The notes under the pieces were generated by a model. That model saw only the letters and a program-made list of their open reading frames with translations. It had not been told where the DNA came from and ran no database searches. This document shows, piece after piece, positions 35,399 through 45,358 of a stretch of 64,000 bases of DNA. A program made the translations under genes and the position numbers. How positions within the stretch are numbered: the stretch's first letter is position 1; the number at the start of each line of letters is the position of its first letter. The DNA comes from an uncultured Aquimarina sp. (lineage in GTDB: Bacteria > Bacteroidota > Bacteroidia > Flavobacteriales > Flavobacteriaceae), in the NCBI GenBank assembly GCA_947503835.1, contig CANNFM010000017.1:1-64000 (forward strand), in the 5' to 3' direction.

Positions 35399-36607
35399 AT
35401 GAGTACACAAGTATCGGAAATGAGTGCACAACTATCAGACAGAATTAATGCACTTGAAGCATCGGCTACATTGGCAATGGCTGCAAAAGCTCGAGAGCTA
35501 AGAGCAGAGGGAAAAGACATTATAGGTCTTAGTTTAGGAGAACCAGATTTTAATACTCCTGATTTTATTAAAGACGCGGCCATACAAGCTATACATGATA
35601 ATTATAATTCGTATACCCCTGTTGACGGGTATGTAGAATTAAAAGATGCGATCATTACTAAGTTTAAGCGAGATAACCACCTCACTTATGATCGTTCACA
35701 AATTGTTGTATCCACAGGTGCAAAACAAGCTTTATATAATATAGCGCAAGTCTATCTCAATCCTGGAGACGAAGTAATTTTACCATGTCCATATTGGGTA
35801 AGTTACAGCGATATCATAAAACTATCAGGAGGAGTTCCTGTCGAAGTAAAAACTTCTATCAAAACTGATTTCAAAATGACCGCCGAAGAATTAGAAGCGG
35901 CAATCACTCCTAAAACCAAAATGTTATGGTATAGTTCTCCTTGCAACCCAAGTGGGTCAATATACAGTAAAGAAGAGCTAAGAGCGCTAGCTGATGTATT
36001 ACAAAAACATCCAGATATCGTAGTGGTGAGTGACGAAATCTATGAGCATATCAATTATGTTGGAGGCCATGCTTCTATGGCTCAATTTGAGGATATGTAC
36101 AATAGAACGGTTACTGTAAATGGCGTAGCAAAAGCCTTTGCAATGACTGGATGGCGAATCGGCTATATCGGAGCTCCTACTGCAATTGCAAGAGCTTGTA
36201 ATAAAATTCAAGGGCAAGTTACCAGTGGGGCAAATTGTATTGCACAACGAGCTGTAATCACTGCACTTGAAGCTCCCGTGAGTAAAATACAATACATGGT
36301 CGATGAATTTAAGGAGCGCAGAAAATTAATATTAAATTTATTATCAGATATCCCTGGTTTTACATGTAACGAACCTGAGGGTGCATTTTATGTATTCCCT
36401 GATATCTCTTACTATTTTGGCAAAACTATACAAAATCACACTATTGCTAACGCGACCGATTTTTCTATGTTCTTATTAGAAAAAGCTAATGTTGCTACAG
36501 TAACTGGTATTGCTTTTGGCAATAGCAATTGTATTAGAATATCATATGCTGCCAGTACAGAACAAATTGTAGAGGCTGTAAAAAGAATTAAAGAAGCCTT
36601 GGCGTAG
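35399..36607 (+). CDS. Class I pyridoxal-phosphate aminotransferase (aspartate aminotransferase type)
   Basis: The 402-residue enzyme has PLP-binding residues Asn183 (PCNPSG), Asp212 and Tyr215 (VSDEIYEHI), and the Schiff-base Lys245 in NGVAKAFAMTGWRIGY. The substrate-binding Arg is likely in CIRISYA near the end. An alternative ATG at 35420 (MSAQLSDRINAL) matches family N-termini better, so the first seven residues may not be made. It follows the desaturase by 20 bases and is closed by a hairpin terminator. The exact amino donor is not proven. Confidence 0.93.
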   Translation: MSTQVSEMSAQLSDRINALEASATLAMAAKARELRAEGKDIIGLSLGEPDFNTPDFIKDAAIQAIHDNYNSYTPVDGYVELKDAIITKFKRDNHLTYDRSQIVVSTGAKQALYNIAQVYLNPGDEVILPCPYWVSYSDIIKLSGGVPVEVKTSIKTDFKMTAEELEAAITPKTKMLWYSSPCNPSGSIYSKEELRALADVLQKHPDIVVVSDEIYEHINYVGGHASMAQFEDMYNRTVTVNGVAKAFAMTGWRIGYIGAPTAIARACNKIQGQVTSGANCIAQRAVITALEAPVSKIQYMVDEFKERRKLILNLLSDIPGFTCNEPEGAFYVFPDISYYFGKTIQNHTIANATDFSMFLLEKANVATVTGIAFGNSNCIRISYAASTEQIVEAVKRIKEALA

Positions 36608-36630
36608 TTTTCAAGATCTTTAACCATATC

Positions 36631-36673
36631 ATGACCGATTACACCTTATGGTTTAATCGGTCATTCTTTTTTT
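36631..36673 (+). terminator. Rho-independent terminator of the aminotransferase gene
   Basis: ATGACCGATTA and TAATCGGTCAT form an 11-base stem around a 12-base loop, followed by a T-rich run, 24 bases after the stop. Confidence 0.88.
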
Positions 36674-36866
36674 AAATGTTAAAATTCTTGATAATTTTTA
36701 AGCTTTTTTTTGCAAATCATTTTACTTACATAACTAATAAATGAACTACATTTATACGCATCCAAGAACATCCTACTAATACCCCTTAGTTGTTTTTCTG
36801 TATCTGAAGAACTTTTTTTGATTATCAATTTGGCTTTTTCTATTCATAACACAATAAACCATATTT

Positions 36867-37148
36867 ATGAATATTGTAGAAAAAGAACGTATTGTTAAAA
36901 AAAATATACTGGAAATTTTTAAAGAAAATTTTGATGTATCTAAACCTGATCATGAAATTCTGAATATACAGCCAGAAAAAGAATATGAAGTAAACTACAG
37001 CACCTATTACGAATCTATATTAGACATATTTCTGATCGAACATGAGCATTTAGAAAGCATTACCGGAAAAGTAAAAGATACTATTAAAAAAGTAACAGAA
37101 TTATGGACGATCACTTCATATTCTTCACCTCCATGGAAAATTCAATAA
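36867..37148 (+). CDS. Small acidic protein of unknown function, 93 residues
   Basis: The frame starts at ATG 36867 and encodes a charged, soluble, mainly helical protein: MNIVEKERIVKKNILEIFKE, EYEVNYSTYYESILDIFLIE, and a C-terminal EHEHLESITGKVKDTIKKV. No signal peptide or known motif is seen. It is an orphan between a terminator and the convergent trkH gene. The length and composition favour a real gene, but support is only from its open frame. No family is recognised. Confidence 0.5.
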   Translation: MNIVEKERIVKKNILEIFKENFDVSKPDHEILNIQPEKEYEVNYSTYYESILDIFLIEHEHLESITGKVKDTIKKVTELWTITSYSSPPWKIQ

Positions 37149-37181
37149 TACAATAGTTTATTTACTTTATTTAGAAGAATA

Positions 37182-38678
37182 TCATCTATTACGCCAGAAA
37201 AAAGGAGTAAGAAGTATTAATACTGTAAAGAGCTCTAATCTTCCTATTAACATAAGAAAACAACACCACCACTTCCCTACAGCAGGAAGCACATCAAAAT
37301 TATTAACAGGGCTCAGTTTTCCAAAAGCAGGCCCAACATTTCCAAGAGATGAAGCTGCGCCTCCAATGGCTGTTTCAAAATCCAAGCCTAATGCACCTAA
37401 AACTACAGAACCAATTATAAAAGAAAGCATATAGAGGATAAAAAACGCTAGTACATTAAACACAATCTCTTTTGAGACCGCTCTCCTGTTATATCGCACA
37501 GGCAATACAGCTCTTGGGTGCAACGTTCTTTTAAACTCTAAAATACCATTTCGTATAGTGATCAAATGCCTTACAACCTTCATACCTCCAGAAGTTGATC
37601 CCGCTGATCCTCCCAAAAACATCAAACCAAAGAAAAAGATAGTTAAGAAAGGGGTCCACATGGTAAAATCTGCGCTTACAAAACCAGTGGTAGTTATAGT
37701 TGCCAATACCTGAAATAAAGCATGACGAAAAGCACTCTCTGCCTCTCCCCAAACCATAGGATGGTCTATAGAAGAGATAGATGCATCGCCTGCATAGTAT
37801 ATGACCAAAGTAGCTATAATCGTAAATGAGAAAACCAAGAATGTATATAATTTAAATTCTTCGTCCTTTATGATTTTTTGAATTTTCCCTTTAAACCCAA
37901 AATAACTAAGTACAAAATTCATTCCTGCCAGGAACATAAACAACATAATAATATACTGTATAAGCGGTTGATCATTCCAATACGCAACACTTGCATTTTT
38001 TGTTGAAAAACCACCAGTAGAAAGTGTACTCAACGCATGATTTATCGCGTCGAAAAAATTCATACCTGCCAGTTTCAATAAAATTGTTTCTGCTGCAGTA
38101 TATCCAAAATAAATTAACCATAAGCGTTTCGCAGTGTCGGTAATTCTAGGATGTAACTTATCTGCACTAGGACCTGGTGCTTCTGCAGCAAATAACTGCA
38201 TCCCTCCTATCCCTAACAATGGTAAAATCGCGACTGCCAATACAATAATCCCCATGCCACCAATCCAATGCGTTAAACTGCGCCAAAACAGTATTCCTTT
38301 AGGGATTATTTCAATTTCATTTAGAATGGATGCTCCTGTTGTCGTATATCCCGACATCGTTTCAAAAAATGCATTGGTAAAATCGGGTATTGCTCCAGAG
38401 AATATATAAGGTAGCGTACCGCTAAGTGACATAAATATCCAACCAAAAGTTACTACGACATATCCTTCTCTTTTATTCAGTTCTTTTTGATGTTCACGGG
38501 TAAGAAACATTAAAGCAATACCAACAAATAAGGTAGCTAATGACGCCATCATAATCTCTAAGGTAACACCGTCTTTGTAAATAAAACTAATTATGGTAGC
38601 GATAAGCATGAAGCAACCGTTACAAAGTAACAATAGCCCCATGATATGCGAGATAATTTTATAGTTTAATCTATACAT
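37182..38678 (-). CDS. trkH: Potassium uptake protein TrkH
   Basis: The 498-residue integral membrane K+ transporter has about ten hydrophobic segments. The selectivity-filter regions are visible: SGYTTTGAS (about 115-123), STLSTGGFS, TITTTGFVS and SSLGNVGPAFG. It works with the cytoplasmic TrkA gating ring encoded directly upstream on the minus strand (trkA stop and trkH start separated by one base). K+ uptake is driven by the membrane potential. Length and four pore-loop motifs match the family. Confidence 0.96.
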   Translation of the reverse strand: MYRLNYKIISHIMGLLLLCNGCFMLIATIISFIYKDGVTLEIMMASLATLFVGIALMFLTREHQKELNKREGYVVVTFGWIFMSLSGTLPYIFSGAIPDFTNAFFETMSGYTTTGASILNEIEIIPKGILFWRSLTHWIGGMGIIVLAVAILPLLGIGGMQLFAAEAPGPSADKLHPRITDTAKRLWLIYFGYTAAETILLKLAGMNFFDAINHALSTLSTGGFSTKNASVAYWNDQPLIQYIIMLFMFLAGMNFVLSYFGFKGKIQKIIKDEEFKLYTFLVFSFTIIATLVIYYAGDASISSIDHPMVWGEAESAFRHALFQVLATITTTGFVSADFTMWTPFLTIFFFGLMFLGGSAGSTSGGMKVVRHLITIRNGILEFKRTLHPRAVLPVRYNRRAVSKEIVFNVLAFFILYMLSFIIGSVVLGALGLDFETAIGGAASSLGNVGPAFGKLSPVNNFDVLPAVGKWWCCFLMLIGRLELFTVLILLTPFFWRNR

Positions 38679-38679
38679 C

Positions 38680-40029
38680 TTAAAGGAATAGCTTTTCTAT
38701 TTTCTTAATGGATTTTGGTAAACAACACACTACTACACGATCTCCCGCTTTTATGTGAAAATCCCCCAAAGGTATCATCCCTACTCCATCCCTAATAACA
38801 CCTGCTATTATTGCGGAGCGCGGAAAATCTAAATCCTTTATCAAATTATCGCTTACTTCAGATGTTGGTTTAACAATAAACTCTAAGAGCTCGGCATTCA
38901 TATTATTGAGCTTGGTCATTGCTACCACTTCACCTTTTCTAATAAATCTAAAAATATTATTAGCGGCCAGGAGCTTTTTATTGATTAATGTATCAATTCC
39001 TATAGAGTGAGATAGTTGAAAATAGTCCATATTTTCGACCAAGGCGATTGTTTTCCTTACTCCTTTTGACTTTGCAACCAGGCATGACATAATATTGGTT
39101 TCAGAATTACCAGTTACCGCAATAAAAGCATCCATTTCACTGATTCCTTCTTCTCCCAACAATTCTACATTGCGTCCGTCTCCATTAATTATTAAAGCAT
39201 TTGGCAACTCATCTGCCAAATCAAAAGCTTTATCCTTATCTTTTTCGATCAGTTTCACCCTAAATTTATGATCACATAGATCGCTGGAAGTTTTATAGCC
39301 AATCTTACTACCACCAAGGATCATTACATTTTTGATTTGTTCTTTTACTTTTCCGGTAAGTTTATAAAGCTCTTCTACTCCTCCTTGAGAAGTTACAAAA
39401 TACACTTGATCTCCTTCTTTAAACTTTGTATCTCCTCTGGGTATTATTGTATACTGAGTTCCTGATCGTTGAATGGCAATGGGCATAAAATGTAATTCTG
39501 GAAACACTTCGGCCGCTTCTCTTACCGTTTTTCCAATAAACAAAGCTTCACCAGATAATGTTGTTCCGACCATCGTTAACGCCCCATCCTCAAATTCATA
39601 ACTATCATGAAATGCAGATTGATTAAGAAGCAGTTCTATTTCGCTGGCAGCAAGGGCTTCAGGAGAAATTAATTCATCTATCCCAAATTTTATAAAGCCT
39701 ACTTCTTCTTTATTTTCTATAAACTCTGTATTGGATATTCTTGCAATAGTACGTTTGGCCCCCATTTGTTTAGCCAGTACGCATACAGTGATATTAGTGG
39801 TCTCACTAGAGGTTACACTGATTACCATATCTACATTTTCTACTCTTGCTTCTTTTAAGATAGCAATTGAAGTAGAATCTCCTTTAATAACCCTAATATC
39901 TAAGTGAGTATCTGCATAATTTAGACATTCTTTATCGGTATCGATCAGTGTAATGTCCTGAGACTCAAATGAGAGTAACTTTGCCAAATGAAATCCTACT
40001 TCACCAGCTCCGGCAATAATGATTTTCAT
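38680..40029 (-). CDS. trkA: Trk system potassium uptake protein TrkA
   Basis: The 449-residue cytoplasmic regulator holds two RCK units, each with TrkA_N and TrkA_C parts. The first NAD(H) site is IIIAGAGEVGFHLAKLL at 3-19 with an acidic Asp at LIDTDKE; the second is VMILGGSKIGYKTSSDL in the middle. The C-terminal halves end DQVYFVTS and GDRVVVCCLP. The tandem arrangement is typical of TrkA, unlike single-unit KtrA. It is the first gene of trkAH on the minus strand. Confidence 0.96.
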   Translation of the reverse strand: MKIIIAGAGEVGFHLAKLLSFESQDITLIDTDKECLNYADTHLDIRVIKGDSTSIAILKEARVENVDMVISVTSSETTNITVCVLAKQMGAKRTIARISNTEFIENKEEVGFIKFGIDELISPEALAASEIELLLNQSAFHDSYEFEDGALTMVGTTLSGEALFIGKTVREAAEVFPELHFMPIAIQRSGTQYTIIPRGDTKFKEGDQVYFVTSQGGVEELYKLTGKVKEQIKNVMILGGSKIGYKTSSDLCDHKFRVKLIEKDKDKAFDLADELPNALIINGDGRNVELLGEEGISEMDAFIAVTGNSETNIMSCLVAKSKGVRKTIALVENMDYFQLSHSIGIDTLINKKLLAANNIFRFIRKGEVVAMTKLNNMNAELLEFIVKPTSEVSDNLIKDLDFPRSAIIAGVIRDGVGMIPLGDFHIKAGDRVVVCCLPKSIKKIEKLFL

Positions 40030-40214
40030 TGGTTTTGTTTATTGTTTTCCATCTAAAGATAAAATCAAACTAAGACATAATTAATAACATTAGTACGCTA
40101 TATATATTTCTTAGAATATAAAAGCTTACAAAGATAATGTAAATTGACTAACTGGTAAAATTTCATAATGCACAACTTAATCTAAATCTATTCTGACTAT
40201 AACTATCAAAAATG

Positions 40215-40222
40215 TATATTTG
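40215..40222 (+). promoter_or_regulatory. Candidate -7 element (TATATTTG) of ubiE
   Basis: TATATTTG fits TAnnTTTG and lies 16 bases before the ubiE ATG, leaving a very short untranslated leader. Confidence 0.5.
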
Positions 40223-40237
40223 CCTAAATTTTTTTGA

Positions 40238-40966
40238 ATGTCAGAAAAAATAACTCCATATAAAGACAACACCAGATCTAAAAAAGAACAGGTTACCGAG
40301 ATGTTTGATACTATTTCGGGAAACTACGATGGGCTTAATCGTGTTATTTCTTTTGGGATTGATATAAAATGGCGTAAAAAAGTTGTAAAACTTGTTGGAA
40401 AAACAAATCCAAAAAGAATTTTGGACGTAGCTACCGGAACGGGAGACCTTGCTATTAATCTTTCTAAAACAGGAGCTTCAGAAATTATTGGACTTGATAT
40501 TTCTGCAGGCATGTTAAAAGTTGGAAAAGATAAAATCAAAGCTAAAAAATTAGATACTATTATAAGTATGGTACAGGGGGATAGTGAAAACTTACCCTAT
40601 GATGAAAATTACTTTGATGCGATTACTGTAGCTTTTGGCGTTCGAAATTTTGAAAATTTAGAAAAAGGGCTTTCAGAAATTTTTAGAGTACTTAAACCGG
40701 GAGGGATTTTTATAGTTTTAGAAACTTCTATCCCTACTAAAACTCCGTTTAAACAAGGGTACAAGTTCTATTCAACAAAGATTTTACCAGTTATTGGAAG
40801 GATCTTTTCTAAAGACAGATCTGCATATTCGTACTTAAGCGAAAGTGCCGCGGCTTTTCCTTATGGTGAGGCGTTCAACAATATTTTGAAAAAAATTGGG
40901 TTTATAGATGTTGAAGATAAGCCGCAAACTTTTGGTGTTGCAACAATCTATACAGCTACAAAATAA
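40238..40966 (+). CDS. ubiE: Demethylmenaquinone methyltransferase (UbiE/MenG)
   Basis: The 242-residue methyltransferase carries out the last step of menaquinone synthesis. The SAM motif RILDVATGTGDLAINL is at about 67-82, with VAFGVRNFENLEKGL and IFRVLKPGGIFIVLE as family blocks and the terminal GVATIYTATK. Menaquinone is the quinone of Bacteroidota and would be the electron acceptor of the Na+-NQR encoded nearby. In flavobacteria this gene is commonly followed by porT, as here. Confidence 0.96.
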   Translation: MSEKITPYKDNTRSKKEQVTEMFDTISGNYDGLNRVISFGIDIKWRKKVVKLVGKTNPKRILDVATGTGDLAINLSKTGASEIIGLDISAGMLKVGKDKIKAKKLDTIISMVQGDSENLPYDENYFDAITVAFGVRNFENLEKGLSEIFRVLKPGGIFIVLETSIPTKTPFKQGYKFYSTKILPVIGRIFSKDRSAYSYLSESAAAFPYGEAFNNILKKIGFIDVEDKPQTFGVATIYTATK

Positions 40967-41057
40967 TATAAATGCCCATAATGGGTATTAAAAAGTAACT
41001 AATACTAATCGAGATAAACTATAGTTTTAACTATTTGATTGGTAAATTTTTATTTGG

Positions 41058-41765
41058 ATGAAAAAACTTTTTATTGCAATTGCTCTTTTAGTATTCACTC
41101 AAAATATGAGTGCACAGCTATTCTCTAAAGAAAAAGTGCAAAACCTTCAAAACTTTGATAAACCAAGGTTTAGTTGGGGGTATATTCTTGGATTTAATTT
41201 TTATGATTTTAATTTTGATTATACTGCAGACAGAGAAGACCCAGATATCTTACATGACGAATCTTTAGGCTTCAGTGTTGGACTTTTAGGGAATATGCGA
41301 ATAAATGATTACCTGGATCTTAGATTAGAACCTCTGGTTACTTTTAACACAAGAACGCTTACTTTTGACAATCCCTTATTTTCTACAAATTTTGAAAGGG
41401 AAAGAGAAGTGAAATCTACTTATGTACATGTTCCTTTACTATTAAAAATATCTACTAAAAGAATCAATAATATTAAACCTTTTATTATTGGAGGGGTTTC
41501 AACTTCTATAAACTTATCCAGTAATGAAGACAACCCAGATGACAATAGTGCCGGAGAGTTTAGAATGAAAACCAATACAAGTTACTATGAAATAGGTTTT
41601 GGTATAGATTTATATTTATACTATTTTAAATTCACTCCATCTATTAGAGGTGTCTTTGCTATGAGCGATGAATTAGTTCCTGATAATGACCCCAACAGTC
41701 CCTGGACCTCAACTATAGACAAGATGTCTACCAGAGGAGTCTTTATTAATTTTACTTTTCAATAA
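41058..41765 (+). CDS. porT: Type IX secretion outer-membrane protein PorT
   Basis: The 235-residue protein has a signal peptide ending NMSAQ and a beta-barrel body: WGYILGFNFYDFNFDY, GFSVGLLGNMRINDYLDLRLEP, STYVHVPLLLKISTKR, FIIGGVSTSINL and YEIGFGIDLYLYYFKFTPSIRG. It ends FINFTFQ with a C-terminal aromatic-rich strand. PorT/SprT is an outer-membrane component needed for the T9SS in Porphyromonas and Flavobacterium. Conserved position after ubiE supports the call. It lies 92 bases after ubiE on the same strand. Confidence 0.92.
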   Translation: MKKLFIAIALLVFTQNMSAQLFSKEKVQNLQNFDKPRFSWGYILGFNFYDFNFDYTADREDPDILHDESLGFSVGLLGNMRINDYLDLRLEPLVTFNTRTLTFDNPLFSTNFEREREVKSTYVHVPLLLKISTKRINNIKPFIIGGVSTSINLSSNEDNPDDNSAGEFRMKTNTSYYEIGFGIDLYLYYFKFTPSIRGVFAMSDELVPDNDPNSPWTSTIDKMSTRGVFINFTFQ

Positions 41766-41767
41766 CA

Positions 41768-42508
41768 TCAACCAAAAGAAGATCGCTTAAACTCGGTAAG
41801 AACAATTGCTGTAGCGGTGGCTACATTTAGGCTTTCGGTTTTTTGAATTTGACCAAATTGTGGTATCGCTAACTTTTGACTCACAAGGTTTTCAATAGTA
41901 GCCGAAATCCCATTGGCCTCATTACCCATGACTACAATTCCTTTTTCTGGTAATTTTAGTGAGAATATATTTTCACCCCCCATAAAAGTTCCAAACACAT
42001 TCGAACTCGAGCTTTCTATCTTTAGATATTGCTGAAGATCTGTATACGTTATATTAACTCTCGTTATGGACCCCATAGTAGCTTGAATCACCTTTGGATT
42101 ATAACAATCTACCGTTTGCAACGAGCAAACCAATTCTTTTACATCAAACCAATCACACAAACGAATTATAGTCCCTAAATTACCTGGATCACGAATATCA
42201 TCTAATGCCAGCACTAAACCATCATTATCAATTTTTTTTTGTTCCGGGATATAAAAAATTGCCAATGCAACCTGCGGTGTTGTTAAAAAACTAATCTGTT
42301 TCAACTCTTCTTCAGTAATAGTATATACCGATTTTTCAGAAATATCAAAAATTTTATTATTTAAAGTAAAAAGCGAATGAAGCCGTAGATTTGCCTCCAG
42401 CAACTCTTTTATGACTTTTTTACCCTCTGCAACAAATAACCCATGTTGTTTTCGGTACTTTTTTTGATATAAACTTTTTATTAGTTTCTTTTGATTTTTG
42501 CTAACCAT
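41768..42508 (-). CDS. SPOUT family RNA methyltransferase (TrmH/SpoU)
   Basis: The start at 42508 (MVSKNQKKLIKSLYQKKYRK) is chosen because the longer frame to 42589 overlaps the tamL start region with non-family sequence. The 246-residue protein has an N-terminal substrate-binding domain and the SPOUT motifs: motif 1 DIRDPGNLGTIIR, motif 2 VVMGNEANGIS, motif 3 KTESLNVATATAI. It 2'-O-methylates ribose in tRNA or rRNA; the target is uncertain. It is divergent from tamL, a pairing that recurs in flavobacteria. Confidence 0.92.
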   Translation of the reverse strand: MVSKNQKKLIKSLYQKKYRKQHGLFVAEGKKVIKELLEANLRLHSLFTLNNKIFDISEKSVYTITEEELKQISFLTTPQVALAIFYIPEQKKIDNDGLVLALDDIRDPGNLGTIIRLCDWFDVKELVCSLQTVDCYNPKVIQATMGSITRVNITYTDLQQYLKIESSSSNVFGTFMGGENIFSLKLPEKGIVVMGNEANGISATIENLVSQKLAIPQFGQIQKTESLNVATATAIVLTEFKRSSFG

Positions 42509-42518
42509 ACAAATAATG

Positions 42519-42526
42519 TATTTTTG
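42519..42526 (+). promoter_or_regulatory. Candidate promoter of tamL (TTG-18-TATTTTTG)
   Basis: TATTTTTG matches TAnnTTTG. A TTG at 42498-42500 in a T-rich run lies 18 bases upstream, close to the usual -33 spacing. The TTG start of tamL follows 20 bases later. Confidence 0.6.
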
Positions 42527-42545
42527 AATCAATAATAAACACGGA

Positions 42546-45107
42546 TTGAAACACTTTCTGACAAAAATATTACTAATTACTCTAACCACAATCTTTTTAA
42601 TTTCGTGTAACGCCGTAAAAAGAGTTCCGGAGAGTGACTACCTATTAGAAAATCATAAAATTTTTATAGACAGTGTAAAAACCAATGATTCTAAATTATA
42701 CAATCAATTATACCAAAAACCTAACACTAAGCTTTTAGGCATCCCAATCAGGCTTCATATTTATAATGCTGCTGCTGTAGACCAAGACTCTGCATACCAG
42801 GATTGGTTAACTCGAAAACCAAATCGAGAAAAAAGAATGACCAGTTTTTTCTCTAAAAAACAGGTAGACAGGTTAGGCGTAGGATTGACAGGCATTAACG
42901 AATGGTTAAAAAAAACTGGAGAATCTCCCTTTATCATTGATGAATCCAAAACAAAACGCTCTACAAAACGATTAGAGGCATACTATTGGAATAATGGATG
43001 GTTTAACAACCAAGTAACCTATAAAATAAACAAAAAAAATAACAAAAGAGCAACTGTCGATTATTACATAACCCCCAATCAACCCTATATTATAGATTCA
43101 CTTAGCACAAGAGTAGAATCTAAAGTAGCCGATTCTATTTATCAGCTCAACAAAGAAAAGTCAACTATTATTTCAGGAAAACAATATAAAACCTTAGATA
43201 TAGAAACCGAAAGAGAAAGACTTACTTCCTTATACAGGAACTCTGGGTTATTCCATTTTGAAAAAGAATTTATAAAATTCGATGCCGACACAATAAATAC
43301 GGGACACAAAGTAAATCTGAATCTTTTAATAAAAAATCGATCTGTAACTTTTGGAGATTCTACAGCGCGAATTCCTTTTAAGGTTCATAAAATAAGTAAA
43401 GTCAATGTTTTTACAGATTACTCCTTTCAAAATAGAAACAAAAAACCTACAGATAGTATGTTCTATAAGGGATATAATATTTATGGTTTTGATGAAATAA
43501 AATATACGCGTAAAGCAATTACTAATTCTATTTTGATAAATCCTGGTGAAATTTTTAGAGATCGAGACCGAACATTCACATATAGCCAAATAAATAATTT
43601 AAAAACATTTAAATATCCAAACATAAGTTATGATATTGATCCCAGTGATCCAAATGGAGAAAACCTTATCGCAAATATCGCTCTCACTCCAAGAAAAAAA
43701 TATAGTTTTAATACAGAGTTTGATGTATCAACCTCGAGCATACAAGCATTTGGTATTGGTTTTGGAGGATCTCTTTTAATTCGAAATGTTTTCAAAGGGG
43801 CAGAGATTTTAGAAATTTCGGCACGAGGTAGTATCGGTTCATCAAGTGATGCAGTCGATGGAGGTGAAAAATTCTTCAACATTTCCGAAATTTCTACAGA
43901 TGTAAAATTAACGTTCCCAAAAATATTATTCCCGTTTAGAACTAATAAAATTGTTCCAAAACGCATGTCCCCCACTACCAATATTATATTTGGAATGAAT
44001 GTGCAACAAAATATTGGTCTTGACAAAACAAATGCATCGGGCATATTTAATTATCTATGGAAACCAAACATAACGGTAACGAATCAACTTGACCTGATCA
44101 ATGTGCAATATGTTCGTAATCTAAACCCCGACAATTACTTTAACGTCTACGAAACTTCATTTAGTGAATTAAATACTATAGCAACACAAGTTTTAGAGCC
44201 AGACTCTCCCTTGTTCAATCCAGACATTGATGATACTATATTAGGCATCCCAACGGGTGCAGACTTATTTATAGAACAATCTCTAGGTACCGAACCTGAT
44301 CCAGACCTAACCACTGAGCAATTGCAAGAAATTCAAAATATCAATGAACGAAAAATACGATTAACAGAAGATAATCTAATTTTTGCATCGAGTTATACAT
44401 ATACAAAAAACAATAGAGAAAATCTTTATGATGAGGATTTTTCAAGGTTTAGAGCCAAAATCGAACTTGCCGGTAATGTTTTAAATACCATCTCCAAGGT
44501 TGCTGGTTTAAAGGAAAACTCAAATAATCGCTTTGAAATATTTGGTGTAGAATTTTCTCAGTACGCAAAATTAGAACTAGACTATATTAAACACTGGGAT
44601 CTAGGAAGAAAAAACATCATTGCATATAGAGCTTTTGGAGGAATCGCAGTCCCATACAGCAATGCAAACAGTATTCCTTTTGCCCGTAGTTTCTTTGGAG
44701 GAGGACCAAATGACAATAGAGCCTGGCTTGCCTATGATCTGGGTCCAGGGAGTACCGGTGGCAGAAACGAATTTAATGAAGCTAACCTTAAAATAGCACT
44801 AAATGCAGAGTATAGATATAATATTCTAGGATCATTAAAAGGAGCTTTATTTATCGATGCCGGAAACATCTGGAACGTTCTTGATAACGTTGAAGAAGAG
44901 GAAGCTGTATTTTCTAAATTAGATGACATACAAGAAATTGCGGTGGGTAGTGGTTTTGGATTTAGATACGATTTTGATTTTTTCGTTATACGACTGGATA
45001 TAGGATTTAAAACTTTTAACCCGGCTAGTGATAAAGACCAAAGATGGTTTAAAGGATACAATTTTTCTGAAGCTGTATATAACTTCGGTATCAATTACCC
45101 TTTCTAA
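42546..45107 (+). CDS. tamL: TamL-like outer-membrane BamA-family lipoprotein
   Basis: The 853-residue protein uses TTG at 42546, which places a lipobox at TIFLISCNA (lipid Cys21); no in-frame ATG gives a signal peptide. Residues about 25-350 hold POTRA-like modules, and 370-853 form an Omp85 beta-barrel, with SFFGGGPNDNRAWLAYDLGPGS (the FxGG-type barrel motif) at about 717-738 and a final strand YNFGINYPF ending in Phe. TamL is the lipoprotein form of TamA in Bacteroidota and works with TamB in outer-membrane assembly. No tamB gene is adjacent here. Confidence 0.9.
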   Translation: MKHFLTKILLITLTTIFLISCNAVKRVPESDYLLENHKIFIDSVKTNDSKLYNQLYQKPNTKLLGIPIRLHIYNAAAVDQDSAYQDWLTRKPNREKRMTSFFSKKQVDRLGVGLTGINEWLKKTGESPFIIDESKTKRSTKRLEAYYWNNGWFNNQVTYKINKKNNKRATVDYYITPNQPYIIDSLSTRVESKVADSIYQLNKEKSTIISGKQYKTLDIETERERLTSLYRNSGLFHFEKEFIKFDADTINTGHKVNLNLLIKNRSVTFGDSTARIPFKVHKISKVNVFTDYSFQNRNKKPTDSMFYKGYNIYGFDEIKYTRKAITNSILINPGEIFRDRDRTFTYSQINNLKTFKYPNISYDIDPSDPNGENLIANIALTPRKKYSFNTEFDVSTSSIQAFGIGFGGSLLIRNVFKGAEILEISARGSIGSSSDAVDGGEKFFNISEISTDVKLTFPKILFPFRTNKIVPKRMSPTTNIIFGMNVQQNIGLDKTNASGIFNYLWKPNITVTNQLDLINVQYVRNLNPDNYFNVYETSFSELNTIATQVLEPDSPLFNPDIDDTILGIPTGADLFIEQSLGTEPDPDLTTEQLQEIQNINERKIRLTEDNLIFASSYTYTKNNRENLYDEDFSRFRAKIELAGNVLNTISKVAGLKENSNNRFEIFGVEFSQYAKLELDYIKHWDLGRKNIIAYRAFGGIAVPYSNANSIPFARSFFGGGPNDNRAWLAYDLGPGSTGGRNEFNEANLKIALNAEYRYNILGSLKGALFIDAGNIWNVLDNVEEEEAVFSKLDDIQEIAVGSGFGFRYDFDFFVIRLDIGFKTFNPASDKDQRWFKGYNFSEAVYNFGINYPF

Positions 45108-45261
45108 CACAAAAGTCCGCACCTGTCTTCATGGTCTTTTTAATCATCAAAATCACACATTATTAACTTAAACTCTATTTTCTTTCGGCATTTTCTCTTA
45201 ATAATTTTATATTAGCCCGCTAAATAATAAATTACCATGCTAACAGGTAAGTTTAACAATT

Positions 45262-45293
45262 AAACAATCATCATTGACTATCTTAAAGATTGT
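45262..45293 (+). other. Hairpin-forming segment in the fbaA leader
   Basis: AAACAATC and GATTGTTT form an eight-base stem about 32 bases upstream of the candidate fbaA -7 element. It is too far from tamL to be clearly its terminator, although it could serve as one. The rest of the 250-base spacer shows nothing else. Confidence 0.35.
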
Positions 45294-45324
45294 TTTATTC
45301 ATGCCTGTTTCGGTATAATTTTAC

Positions 45325-45332
45325 TATTTTTG
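45325..45332 (+). promoter_or_regulatory. Candidate -7 element (TATTTTTG) of fbaA
   Basis: TATTTTTG fits TAnnTTTG and lies 27 bases upstream of the fbaA ATG. Confidence 0.5.
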
Positions 45333-45358
45333 TAAGCTTATTAAACCAAAACTAAATT